From contig JBMDXK010000019.1 of NCBI GenBank assembly GCA_048594375.1, forward strand, positions 1 through 16,019: DNA of 16,019 nt, in the 5' to 3' direction. This stretch comes from JBMDXK01 sp048594375 (GTDB lineage: Bacteria; Pseudomonadota; Alphaproteobacteria; Rhizobiales; Methylopilaceae). The notes below the pieces were generated by a model. It made no database searches, was not told the origin of the DNA, and saw only the letters and a list, made by a program, of their open reading frames with translations. The first letter of the stretch is position 1. Each line of letters begins with the position of its first letter. This document shows positions 1 through 6,823 of the stretch, piece after piece. Both the position numbers and the translations under genes were made by a program.

Positions 1-109
1 CATGGAAACAAAAGCGCGGAACTTCCGAACGGGCTTCTTCACATGCCTGAAACAGAGTATAATCCGCTGGCACATCAAGTTCTGTACCATCAATAATGAT
101 TTTTGCCAT
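1..109 (-). CDS. nuoG: NADH-quinone oxidoreductase subunit G, N-terminal fragment (cut by window edge)
   Basis: Only the first 36 codons are present; the gene continues past the left edge. The visible peptide begins MAKIIIDGTELDVP and ends RFCFH. It matches the 2Fe-2S ferredoxin-like N-terminus of NuoG, the large peripheral-arm subunit of complex I that passes electrons from NuoF towards NuoB. Cys34 in RFC is at the position of the first 2Fe-2S ligand of the family. The ATG at 107-109 lies 32 bases after the nuoF stop, so it is the seventh gene of the operon. The rest of the protein, including the other cluster sites, cannot be judged here. Confidence 0.9.
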   Translation of the reverse strand, partial: MAKIIIDGTELDVPADYTLFQACEEARSEVPRFCFH

Positions 110-141
110 GGTTCAGCCTCTGGAAAATAGAATAAAAACAA

Positions 142-1449
142 TCATTCGGCAGCCTCGATAGCCAGCGGCGCATCTTTGTCCGCGCGGGATGAAAAATCAT
201 CAATACGTTTTTCAATCTCGTGCCGGAAATGCCGGATAAGTCCTTGCACCGGCCATGCGGCAGCATCGCCAAGCGCACAAATGGTATGCCCTTCAACCTG
301 CATGGAAACCTGCAACAGCATGTCAATTTCCCGCTTTTGCGCGCGGCCTTCAACCATACGCTCCATGACCCGCCACATCCAGCCGGTACCTTCGCGGCAG
401 GGCGTGCATTGGCCACAGCTTTCATGTTTGTAAAAATGCGAAAGACGGGCAATCGCGGCAATAACATCCGTGGATTTATCCATGACAATCACAGCCGCAG
501 TTCCCAAACCGGATTTAAGATTGCGCAGCGTGTCAAAATCCATCGAAAGATCCTGGCATTGCTCGGCCGGCAGCAGCGGTACGGAAGAACCACCCGGAAT
601 AACAGCCAGAAGATTATCCCACCCACCACGGATACCGCCGCAATGGCGTTCCACCAGCTCGCGGAAGGAAATACCCATTTCTTCTTCCACGTTGCAGGGA
701 CGTTCCACGTGACCGGATATGGAAAACAGCTTGGTTCCGGTGTTGTTGGGTTTACCAAGACCGGCAAACCATGCACCGCCACGCCGCAGGATGGTGCCCG
801 CAACGGCAATGGATTCAACATTGTTGACAGTGGTCGGCGCACCATAAAGACCCATGTTGGCAGGGAATGGCGGTTTCAGGCGCGGCATTCCTTTTTTGCC
901 TTCAAGGCTTTCGATAAGCGCGGTTTCTTCACCGCAGATGTAAGCGCCAGCTCCATGATGCACATAAAGATCAAACGGATAGCCGTGGATGTTGTTCTTG
1001 CCGATGAGATTTGCAGCATAAGCTTCATCCACAGCGGCCTGAAGTGCTTCACGCTCACGCACATATTCACCGCGCAGATAAACGTAACAGGCATTCGCAC
1101 CCATTGCAAAAGAGGCGATCAGGCACCCTTCAATCAAAAGATGGGGATCGTTGCGCAAAATTTCGCGGTCTTTGCAGGTTCCGGGTTCGGATTCATCGGC
1201 ATTGACCACCAGATAATGCGGACGACCTTCCTGCGGCTTGGGCATAAAAGACCATTTCAGCCCTGTTGGAAAACCGGCACCCCCACGGCCACGCAAGCCG
1301 GATGCTTTCATCTCGTTGATGATCCAGTCTTTGCCTTGTTCCAGCAGGAATTTTGTACCATCCCATGCGCCGCGCATTTGTGCGGCTTTCAGGCCAGCAC
1401 TGTGCAGACCATAGAGATTTGTGAAAATGCGATCACGATCGTGCAGCAT
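142..1449 (-). CDS. nuoF: NADH-quinone oxidoreductase subunit F (NADH/FMN-binding)
   Basis: This is the NADH dehydrogenase subunit of complex I, which takes hydride from NADH onto FMN and feeds the iron-sulfur chain on the cytoplasmic side. The 435 residues match the usual family length. Visible motifs are the glycine-rich GRGGAGFPTGLKW at 54-66, NADESEPGTCKD at 83-94 and GAGAYICGEETAL at 166-178, which form the FMN and NADH sites. The 4Fe-4S (N3) ligands are C345, C348 and C351 in ESCGQCTPC, plus C391 in HTICALGD. The start lies two bases after the nuoE stop, so the two are probably translationally coupled; NuoE and NuoF form the dehydrogenase module with NuoG. All key residues are present and there is no sign of decay. 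Confidence 0.98.
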   Translation of the reverse strand: MLHDRDRIFTNLYGLHSAGLKAAQMRGAWDGTKFLLEQGKDWIINEMKASGLRGRGGAGFPTGLKWSFMPKPQEGRPHYLVVNADESEPGTCKDREILRNDPHLLIEGCLIASFAMGANACYVYLRGEYVREREALQAAVDEAYAANLIGKNNIHGYPFDLYVHHGAGAYICGEETALIESLEGKKGMPRLKPPFPANMGLYGAPTTVNNVESIAVAGTILRRGGAWFAGLGKPNNTGTKLFSISGHVERPCNVEEEMGISFRELVERHCGGIRGGWDNLLAVIPGGSSVPLLPAEQCQDLSMDFDTLRNLKSGLGTAAVIVMDKSTDVIAAIARLSHFYKHESCGQCTPCREGTGWMWRVMERMVEGRAQKREIDMLLQVSMQVEGHTICALGDAAAWPVQGLIRHFRHEIEKRIDDFSSRADKDAPLAIEAAE

Positions 1450-1451
1450 TA

Positions 1452-2336
1452 TCAGGACTCCGTGGTTTTGGGTTTACGGGGAGCGCGGGGCTTTTTGGCA
1501 GGTTCATCCACAGCTGCGGCTTTTGGCGTTTTTTCGCCTTTTGCAGCTTTGGTTGCGCTAGGCTTGGCAGGTGTTTTTGGCGCGTCATCTACCGTGATTT
1601 CATCGGCAGGTTTTGCGGCCTGTTTTTCACCCGGTGATGTCGGTGCAGGTTTGGCGGCTTCTGTGGGTGCCTGGTCAGGCGCGGCAGTAACCGCATCAAA
1701 GCGCGAACGCCAGCTCCCTACAACAGAACCGTCATAAAGGCTGGCATCGGTGAGAGACGTTGCTCCACCTTGTGGACACGAAGAAGAGCGTCCGGTTTGC
1801 GACCCAGTTTTAATCGGATTACCCGCGCGCACATCGCTTAACAATTTTTCTAAAGACTCTGCATTAAGGTCTTCAATATAATCATAATTCAGCTGGATCA
1901 TGGGAGCGTTGGCACATGCGCCGAGACATTCCACTTCCATCCATGAAAGCATACCGTCTGCGGAAACGGTTTTCTCAGGACCAATAACGCGCTTGCAGAC
2001 TTCTTTCAGGGTGTTCGCACCGCGCAGCGCACAGGGCGTTGTACCGCACAGCTGCACGAAATATTTCCCCACAGGTTCCAGATTGAACATGGTGTAGAAG
2101 GTTGCCACTTCCATCACACGGATATACGGCATAGCAAGCAGCTCAGCCACATGCCGGATAGCCGGTTCCGGAAGCCAGCCGCCAAATTGTTCCTGTGCTT
2201 TCCACAAAAGCGGAATAACCGCTGAAGCCTGACGCCCTTCAGGGTATTTTGCAATTTGGCTTTCAACCCAACCACGGTTTTTTTCCGTGAAGGCAAAAGT
2301 TTCAGGCTGTTTTTCAGCTAAACGACGCACGGCCAT
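1452..2336 (-). CDS. nuoE: NADH-quinone oxidoreductase subunit E with long low-complexity C-terminal tail
   Basis: The 2Fe-2S (N1a) subunit of complex I, paired with NuoF. Residues 1 to about 170 form the thioredoxin-like domain with the four expected cysteine ligands: C97 and C102 (CGTTPC), C137 and C141 (CLGAC). Residues from about 172 to 294 are an extension rich in Lys, Ala, Pro and Thr with no recognisable fold; the last 45 residues are strongly basic and histone-like. E. coli NuoE lacks this tail; C-terminal extensions occur in some alphaproteobacterial NuoE proteins. The start at 2336 is 40 bases after the nuoD stop and has only a weak ribosome site (GGTG). The core is certain; the role of the tail is unknown. 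Confidence 0.96.
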   Translation of the reverse strand: MAVRRLAEKQPETFAFTEKNRGWVESQIAKYPEGRQASAVIPLLWKAQEQFGGWLPEPAIRHVAELLAMPYIRVMEVATFYTMFNLEPVGKYFVQLCGTTPCALRGANTLKEVCKRVIGPEKTVSADGMLSWMEVECLGACANAPMIQLNYDYIEDLNAESLEKLLSDVRAGNPIKTGSQTGRSSSCPQGGATSLTDASLYDGSVVGSWRSRFDAVTAAPDQAPTEAAKPAPTSPGEKQAAKPADEITVDDAPKTPAKPSATKAAKGEKTPKAAAVDEPAKKPRAPRKPKTTES

Positions 2337-2376
2337 AATTACACCACGTTCTTTTTAAGAGCTGTACATACCATAA

Positions 2377-3570
2377 TCACCGGTCAATCTCCCCGAACAC
2401 CACATCGATAGAGCCGATAATGGCGGGCATATCGCCCAGCTGATGCCCTCGCCCGAGGAAATCCATGGCTTGCAGATTGAGAAAACCCGGAGCGCGGATT
2501 TTGCAGCGGTAAGGACGGTTGGTGCCATCAGCCACAACATAGACACCGAATTCGCCCTTGGGTGCTTCAACCGCGGCATACACTTCACCCGCAGGCACAT
2601 GATAGCCTTCGGTATAAAGTTTAAAGTGATGAATAAGCGATTCCATTGATCGCTTCATATCACGCCGTGAAGGCGGCGTAATTTTATTATTCGGTGTGGC
2701 GACAGGCCCCTGCCCGTCAGCGGCACGCAATTTGGCAATACATTGGCGCATAATCCGCACCGACTGCCGCATTTCTTCCATACGCACCAGATAGCGGTCA
2801 TAGCAATCGCCATGTTTGCCAACCGGAATATCAAATTCCATTTCGTCATAGCATTCGTAAGGCTGGGCGCGACGCAAATCCCATGCGGCACCGGAACCGC
2901 GCACCATCACGCCGGAAAAGCCCCATGCCCATGCGTCATCCAGTGACACTATAGCAATATCGGCATTGCGCTGTTTAAAAATACGGTTCCCCGTCAGCAG
3001 GCGATCAAGGTCATCAACGGTTTTGAGAAACGGATCACAAAATGCTTCAATATCGTCAATCAATTCAGGCGGCAGATCAAAGCGCACCCCGCCTGGACGG
3101 AAATATGCCGCGTGCATCCGCGAACCGGAAGCCCGTTCATAAAACACCATCAGCTTTTCGCGCTCTTCAAAGCCCCACAGCGGCGGGGTCAAAGCACCCA
3201 CGTCCATTGCCTGTGTAGTAATATTCAAAAGATGTGAAAGCAACCGGCCAATTTCGGAATACAGCACGCGGATAAGCTGACCGCGGCGCGGCACATCAAT
3301 ACTGAGAAGTTTTTCAACCGCCAAGCAGAAAGCATGTTCCTGATTCATCGGCGCCACATAATCGAGTCGGTCAAAATAAGGCATCGCCTGATTGTAGTTT
3401 TTATATTCAATCAGTTTTTCTGTACCACGGTGCAAGAGACCGATATGGGGATCAACCCGCTCCACGATCTCGCCATCCAGATCAAGAATCATGCGCAACA
3501 CGCCGTGCGCCGCCGGATGCTGAGGCCCAAAGTTGATTGAAAAATTGCGAATTTCGGTTTCAGTACTCAT
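2377..3570 (-). CDS. nuoD: NADH-quinone oxidoreductase subunit D (49 kDa type)
   Basis: The 49-kDa type subunit of complex I, which with NuoB lines the ubiquinone-binding cavity at the end of the peripheral arm. The 397-residue length is typical. The N-terminal signature GPQHPAAHG is at 15-23, followed by IGLLHRGTEKL at about 43-53 and MPYFDRLDYVAPMNQ at about 63-77, the parts that face the quinone site. The C-terminus ends in the conserved stretch with DVVFGEIDR. The ATG overlaps the nuoC stop by four bases (ATGA). NuoC and NuoD are separate genes here, unlike the fused nuoCD of E. coli. Intact and not unusual. Confidence 0.98.
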   Translation of the reverse strand: MSTETEIRNFSINFGPQHPAAHGVLRMILDLDGEIVERVDPHIGLLHRGTEKLIEYKNYNQAMPYFDRLDYVAPMNQEHAFCLAVEKLLSIDVPRRGQLIRVLYSEIGRLLSHLLNITTQAMDVGALTPPLWGFEEREKLMVFYERASGSRMHAAYFRPGGVRFDLPPELIDDIEAFCDPFLKTVDDLDRLLTGNRIFKQRNADIAIVSLDDAWAWGFSGVMVRGSGAAWDLRRAQPYECYDEMEFDIPVGKHGDCYDRYLVRMEEMRQSVRIMRQCIAKLRAADGQGPVATPNNKITPPSRRDMKRSMESLIHHFKLYTEGYHVPAGEVYAAVEAPKGEFGVYVVADGTNRPYRCKIRAPGFLNLQAMDFLGRGHQLGDMPAIIGSIDVVFGEIDR

Positions 3571-4190
3571 GCTTGCTCACCCTTTGCCTTTTCGTCACCG
3601 GGAAGGATATGGTCTGCCCCTTCCCAAGGGCTGAGGAAATCAAATGTACGAAATTCCTGTGCAAGTTTTACAGGTTCGTAAACAACGCGTTTCTGGGCAT
3701 CATCATAGCGCACTTCCACAAAGCCGGTGAGCGGAAAATCTTTGCGCAGCGGATAGCCTTCAAAGCCGTAATCCGTCAGCAGACGCCGTAAATCAGGATG
3801 TCCGTCAAACAGGATGCCATACATATCGTAGGCTTCCCGCTCGAACCAGTTGGCGGAAGGAAACACCGGCACCGCACTGGGAACGGGCGTATATTCATCG
3901 GTCTGTATTTTCACGCGGATGCGGGTATTTTGGGTTGGTGAAAGCAGATGATACACCACATCAAAGCGTTGTTCCCGTTCCGGATAATCGACACCGCACA
4001 GGTCAATAAAGCAAACAAAACGGTATTTGGCATCATCGCGCAGGAACGTGAGAACCTCGACAATATCCTTAGCCTGTACGTGCAAGGTTAGCTCGTTATA
4101 GGCAATGGACGGCACAACCCGTTCCGCACCGAGCTTCTCAACACTATAATCGCGCAATTCTGTCAGCCTGTCAGCCATCGTCATGCTCAT
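3567..4190 (-). CDS. nuoC: NADH-quinone oxidoreductase subunit C (30 kDa type)
   Basis: The 30-kDa subunit of the complex I peripheral arm; it carries no cofactor and supports NuoD and NuoB. The 207 residues fit the alphaproteobacterial and mitochondrial form. The family signature is clear at 114-126 (NWFEREAYDMYGI), followed by HPDLRRLLTDYGFEGYPLRKDFPL at 131-154. The ATG at 4188-4190 overlaps the nuoB stop by four bases. Nearby in-frame ATGs at codons 3 and 5 are possible alternative starts; I chose the first because of the ATGA overlap with nuoB. The C-terminal 15 residues (PGDEKAKGEQA) are charged and probably flexible. Confidence 0.97.
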   Translation of the reverse strand: MSMTMADRLTELRDYSVEKLGAERVVPSIAYNELTLHVQAKDIVEVLTFLRDDAKYRFVCFIDLCGVDYPEREQRFDVVYHLLSPTQNTRIRVKIQTDEYTPVPSAVPVFPSANWFEREAYDMYGILFDGHPDLRRLLTDYGFEGYPLRKDFPLTGFVEVRYDDAQKRVVYEPVKLAQEFRTFDFLSPWEGADHILPGDEKAKGEQA

Positions 4191-4768
4191 CTTTCAATTG
4201 TACCGGTGCGGCGGATTTTTTTCTGCAACAGCAAAATACCATAAACCAGCGCTTCTGCGGTTGGCGGACAGCCTGGCACATAAATATCTACCGGCACCAC
4301 ACGGTCACAGCCGCGCACAACGGCGTAGGAATAGTGGTAATAACCGCCACCATTCGCGCATGATCCCATGGAAATCACATAACGCGGTTCGGGCATCTGG
4401 TCATAGACCTTGCGCAAGGCGGGTGCCATTTTGTTGGTGAGCGTACCGGCCACAATCATCACATCGGATTGGCGCGGACTGGCGCGAGGCGCAAAGCCGA
4501 AGCGTTCCACGTCATAGCGGGGCATGGAGGCCTGCATCATTTCCACAGCGCAGCAAGCAAGGCCGAAGGTCATCCACATGAGCGAGCCGGTGCGCGCCCA
4601 GGTGATAAGATCTTCGGTAGAGGTCACCAGAAATCCTTTGTCGGCCAGTTCATCGCTGATCTGGTTTACGAAAGGATCATTTGCACCCACAGGTTTGCCG
4701 GTTGCGGGATCAAGAACACCGCGCGGCTGAGGAGCAACAAGCGTTGATTGATCGTGGACTAATCCCAT
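4187..4768 (-). CDS. nuoB: NADH-quinone oxidoreductase subunit B (N2 cluster subunit)
   Basis: NuoB (PSST type) binds cluster N2, the last iron-sulfur centre, which reduces ubiquinone. Counting from the chosen start (MGLVHDQ, 193 residues), the ligands are the adjacent C72 and C73 (GLACCAVEM), C137 (SMGSCANGGG) and C167 (VPGCPPTAEAL), all intact. The frame is also open from an ATG at 4789, which would add seven residues. I prefer 4768 because a strong AGGAG lies seven bases ahead of it and because MGLVHD is the usual family N-terminus. It overlaps the end of nuoA by 10 bases, suggesting coupled translation. Confidence 0.97.
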   Translation of the reverse strand: MGLVHDQSTLVAPQPRGVLDPATGKPVGANDPFVNQISDELADKGFLVTSTEDLITWARTGSLMWMTFGLACCAVEMMQASMPRYDVERFGFAPRASPRQSDVMIVAGTLTNKMAPALRKVYDQMPEPRYVISMGSCANGGGYYHYSYAVVRGCDRVVPVDIYVPGCPPTAEALVYGILLLQKKIRRTGTIER

Positions 4769-5124
4769 TCCAGCGCTCCTTTTTTCCATTCATAAATAAA
4801 GCCGATGGTCAGAACACCCAAGAAAGCCATCATAGACCAGAAACCCAGAAGGCCAATATCGCCAAATGCCACAGCCCAGGGAAAGAGAAAGGCTACTTCC
4901 AGATCGAAAATAATAAACAGAATGGCAACCAGATAGAACCGCACATCAAATTTCATACGCGCGTCATCAAAAGCGTTGAATCCGCACTCATAGGCAGAAA
5001 CTTTTTCAGGATCGGGGTTGGAGTGCGCCACCAGGAAGGGTGCAATCAACAAGGCCAGACCGATCACCAACGAGATGCCGATAAAGATAACCAACGGTGC
5101 ATAATCTGCAAGAAGCGTATTCAT
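4759..5124 (-). CDS. nuoA: NADH-quinone oxidoreductase subunit A
   Basis: A small membrane subunit of complex I (121 residues) at the joint between membrane and peripheral arms. Three hydrophobic helices are visible at about 9-32, 64-84 and 90-110. The conserved loop YECGFNAFDDARMKFDVRFY (about 45-64) lies after the first helix; its Cys is the residue known in complex I to change accessibility between active and deactive states. The FDLEVAFLFPWA segment in helix 2 holds the conserved acidic residues. It is the first gene of the operon. The ribosome site is modest (AGGCGG, six bases before ATG). The promoter is presumed to lie in the spacer to the right. Confidence 0.97.
   Translation of the reverse strand: MNTLLADYAPLVIFIGISLVIGLALLIAPFLVAHSNPDPEKVSAYECGFNAFDDARMKFDVRFYLVAILFIIFDLEVAFLFPWAVAFGDIGLLGFWSMMAFLGVLTIGFIYEWKKGALEWD
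4776..4780 (-). promoter_or_regulatory. Shine-Dalgarno site deciding the nuoB start
   Basis: On the minus strand this reads AGGAG, seven bases before the ATG at 4766-4768 and inside the last codons of nuoA. It supports the shorter NuoB over the seven-residue-longer reading from 4789. Confidence 0.75.
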
Positions 5125-5413
5125 GATAACCGCCTAACTGCTTTCGGGCGCAGATTCTATCCGCACCCACTATTCACGACATGGCTTAACGCAGCCTACG
5201 CCTTCAAGCAAGTACCCCCTTCGGCTTTTTTGGAGTAATTCCAGATTTAATTGACAAAGCGTGGGGCTTTGGAGTCTTTTTGACTCTGCACTGCGACGGT
5301 TTGACTCAAATACCAAGCCGATAAGCGAAGCGATTCTTAACCATGATTCTCAACCCCGCGGCTGCATACTTAATGCGTTTGAAAGCGGCGCGAAGAAAGA
5401 CTCGCTCACATCT
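5125..5413. other. Spacer between the quinone oxidoreductase gene and the nuo operon
   Basis: Non-coding leader region of the nuo operon (289 bases). On the minus strand a possible -10 box TAGAAT (5154-5159) lies 29 bases before the nuoA ATG, but I see no good -35 partner. On the plus strand there is a perfect TTGACA (5251-5256) without a convincing -10. Small inverted repeats are GAGTC-TTTTT-GACTC (5272-5286) and TTTGA-C-TCAAA (5300-5310), and GATTCT is repeated at 5332-5337 and 5345-5350. The plus-strand reading frame across 5261-5461 runs into the oxidoreductase gene and looks like chance. No tRNA cloverleaf is recognisable. Confidence 0.5.
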
Positions 5414-6391
5414 TTATACCCGCATTACAAGAGCGCCGGTCGTCTGGCGTCCTTCCAGTAACTGATGCGCTTTGCCTGCTTCTTTCAGAGGTAGTTCATC
5501 GGCAATGCGCACATTTACAATCCCCTGCCGCGCCACCTCAAACACAGCCCGCGCTGTGTTTTCCAATTCCGTGCGCGTTACAATATAGTCAAACAAGGAT
5601 GGCCGTGTTGCAAACAATGATCCCCGTTTGGCCAGATCTTTCAAGGTAAACTGTTCAATCATGCCGGAAGATTGCCCAAAGCTCACCCACATACCTTTAG
5701 GGCGTAAGCAATCCAGCGAGTGCGGGTACATGGCCTGCCCTACGGAATCATAGACCACATCGCACAAAGCGCCGTGCGTGATGGTGCGCACCCGCTCGGC
5801 CACATTTTCTTCACGGTAAAGAATGGTGTGGTGGCAGCCATTGGCCTGTGCCAGTGCGGCTTTTTCCACGCTGCCCACGGTACCAATGACGGTTACCCCC
5901 ATACGCGATGCCCATTGGCAGACAATCAACCCAACCCCTCCGGCAGCAGCGTGGATGAGAAGGGTATCCCCTGCTTTCACAGGAAAAGTCTGGTGCAGCA
6001 GATAATAGGCGGTCATGCCTTTCAGCATTAGCGCCACAGCCTGTGAATCGGTCAGAAAATCGGGAACGGGAACAAGGCTTTGCGCATCAATCAGCCGTGC
6101 TTCGGCATAAGCGCCAAGCGGCCCCACATAGGCTACTCTGTCACCCACGCGTACATGGGTGACGCCAGCGCCCACAGCATCCACCACTCCCACGGCTTCT
6201 TTGCCGGGAATAAAGGGGTATCCTTCGGGCGGCGGGTAAAGTCCTGTGCGGAAATAGACATCCACAAAATTCACGCCAATGGCTGTCTGGCGCAGACGCA
6301 CTTGCCCTGCGGCTGGCGCGCCAACATCTATCTGTTCCCAAACCATTGCATCTGCACCGCCTGGACGATGCACCCGCTGCGCATAAACCAT
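5414..6391 (-). CDS. Zinc-free NADPH:quinone oxidoreductase (MDR superfamily)
   Basis: A 325-residue medium-chain dehydrogenase/reductase of the QOR (quinone oxidoreductase) group. These enzymes reduce quinones or other electrophiles with NADPH in the cytoplasm. The N-terminal GroES-like domain carries the quinone-reductase pattern IGVNFVDVYFRTGLYP (38-53) and IPGKEAVGVV (61-70). The Rossmann domain has the nucleotide loop AAAGGVG at 148-154. The catalytic and structural zinc cysteines of alcohol dehydrogenases are absent, as expected for this group. It has its own promoter upstream, so it is probably not just the first gene of the nuo transcript. Physiological substrate unknown; the symbol qor would be a family label only. 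Confidence 0.92.
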   Translation of the reverse strand: MVYAQRVHRPGGADAMVWEQIDVGAPAAGQVRLRQTAIGVNFVDVYFRTGLYPPPEGYPFIPGKEAVGVVDAVGAGVTHVRVGDRVAYVGPLGAYAEARLIDAQSLVPVPDFLTDSQAVALMLKGMTAYYLLHQTFPVKAGDTLLIHAAAGGVGLIVCQWASRMGVTVIGTVGSVEKAALAQANGCHHTILYREENVAERVRTITHGALCDVVYDSVGQAMYPHSLDCLRPKGMWVSFGQSSGMIEQFTLKDLAKRGSLFATRPSLFDYIVTRTELENTARAVFEVARQGIVNVRIADELPLKEAGKAHQLLEGRQTTGALVMRV

Positions 6392-6435
6392 AGCAAATGC
6401 CTTTTTTGTCTGCCCATAGAATGAATGGTCAGCCC

Positions 6436-6464
6436 ATCATGGTGAGTTCCATTCTTCTTGTCAA
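6436..6464 (-). promoter_or_regulatory. Sigma-70-type promoter of the quinone oxidoreductase gene
   Basis: On the minus strand a perfect -35 TTGACA (6459-6464) is followed by a 17-base spacer and a -10 CATGAT (6436-6441, four of six consensus). Transcription would start near 6429, giving a leader of about 38 bases. Motif match only. Confidence 0.55.
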
Positions 6465-6496
6465 ACAATCCGCTCTGACAATTTCTCATTACAAGT

Positions 6497-6556
6497 ATCA
6501 CCGTCATCCCTTCAGCATCACCGTCATCCCGTCAGCACCGCCGTCATCCCGGCGAA
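6497..6556 (+). repeat. Three 20-base tandem units leading into the palindromic repeat
   Basis: Units at 6497-6516, 6517-6536 and 6537-6556 share the core CCGTCATCCC at exactly 20-base spacing. Units 1 and 2 differ at one base (CCCTTCAGC versus CCCGTCAGC). Unit 3 diverges after the core and continues into the palindrome at 6541-6567. It looks like partial amplification of the left arm of the dispersed repeat. Confidence 0.85.
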
Positions 6557-6567
6557 GGCCGGGATCC
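6541..6567 (+). repeat. Dispersed palindromic repeat, copy 1
   Basis: Stem ATCCCGGC, loop GAAG, stem GCCGGGAT, preceded by CCGTC and followed by CC. It shares its core and orientation with the copies at 9613, 9960 and 13149. Read on the minus strand it encodes the WIPAFAGMT peptide that such elements often leave in spurious frames. It lies between two divergent promoters, so it could form a hairpin in neither main transcript unless one starts upstream. Confidence 0.9.
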
Positions 6568-6760
6568 ACGAACAAACAGCGCCATAAGCAGTAAAAATCT
6601 CCAATACGCCTAATAATGAAACGCTCTCTTCATAATCCCACCCCCAAAACTTCACCGTATGATTTATGCCCAAATCCGCAGATATTTCTTTGCTCGCCTC
6701 TAGTAATCTTTTGCGGCAAGGTATATATGTGCAGATGGAAATAACAGTGATGAGCACTAT

Positions 6761-6779
6761 CGGCATTGCCGGTTTTTTT
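6761..6779 (+). terminator. Short GC hairpin followed by seven T (terminator-like)
   Basis: CGGC-ATT-GCCG followed by G and T7. The stem is only four base pairs, so it would be a weak terminator. It lies just upstream of the nadA operator, where it could block read-through into nadA or simply be chance. Confidence 0.3.
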
Positions 6780-6790
6780 CATCCCCACAA

Positions 6791-6809
6791 TATGCTCATT
6801 TTGAGCATA
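6791..6809. promoter_or_regulatory. Perfect inverted repeat, probable operator of nadA
   Basis: TATGCTCA-TTT-TGAGCATA: perfect 8-base arms around three bases, ending 14 bases before the nadA ATG and immediately before its ribosome site AGGGAG (6810-6815). The first half doubles as a fair -10 (TATGCT), with TTGCCG at 6766-6771 as a poor -35 at a long 19-base spacing, so a bound protein would cover the promoter. Many alphaproteobacterial nad clusters are repressed by NAD-responsive regulators such as NadQ or NrtR. Which one acts here is inference, and no regulator gene is in the window. Confidence 0.65.
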
Positions 6810-6823
6810 AGGGAGTAAAGCCC

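Larger units (their letters stand above)
6392..6823. other. Divergent spacer between the quinone oxidoreductase gene and nadA
   Basis: 432 bases between divergent genes. It holds, from left to right, the promoter of the minus-strand gene, three 20-base tandem units grading into a palindromic repeat (6497-6567), about 190 bases without recognisable sites, a short GC hairpin with a T-run (6761-6779), the nadA operator and its ribosome site. A minus-strand frame of 80 codons (6524-6766, ATG start) is open here. It has no ribosome site and its last 15 codons are the palindromic repeat read through, so I do not call it a gene. Confidence 0.6.

Noticed and set aside
220..1737. A 505-codon plus-strand open frame
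   Set aside because: It is antisense to nuoF and nuoE, whose cofactor motifs are complete. Long antisense frames arise from codon bias in such genes, and its translation shows no recognisable domain.
4681..5238. Plus-strand 185-codon frame over nuoA and nuoB
   Set aside because: Antisense to two intact complex I genes and rich in His, Gln and Lys without any motif.
5251..5413. Possible tmRNA or tRNA gene in the nuo spacer
   Set aside because: There is no TTCGA T-loop, no CCA end and no recognisable SsrA tag on either strand, and no cloverleaf could be drawn. The resemblance is limited to CGACGG and a nearby CCAAG.
6497..6567. CRISPR-like short array
   Set aside because: Units are directly adjacent with no unique spacers between them, and no cas genes are present.
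6524..6766. Minus-strand 80-codon frame upstream of nadA
   Set aside because: It has no ribosome site, starts inside a GC hairpin, and its C-terminus (SWIPAFAGMT) is the palindromic repeat. The middle (KEISADLGINHTVKFWGWDYEESV) looks somewhat coding-like, so a decayed gene remnant is not excluded.
6600..6823. NAD-sensing riboswitch ahead of nadA
   Set aside because: I could not recognise a known NAD riboswitch fold. The DNA inverted repeat next to the ribosome site explains regulation more simply.
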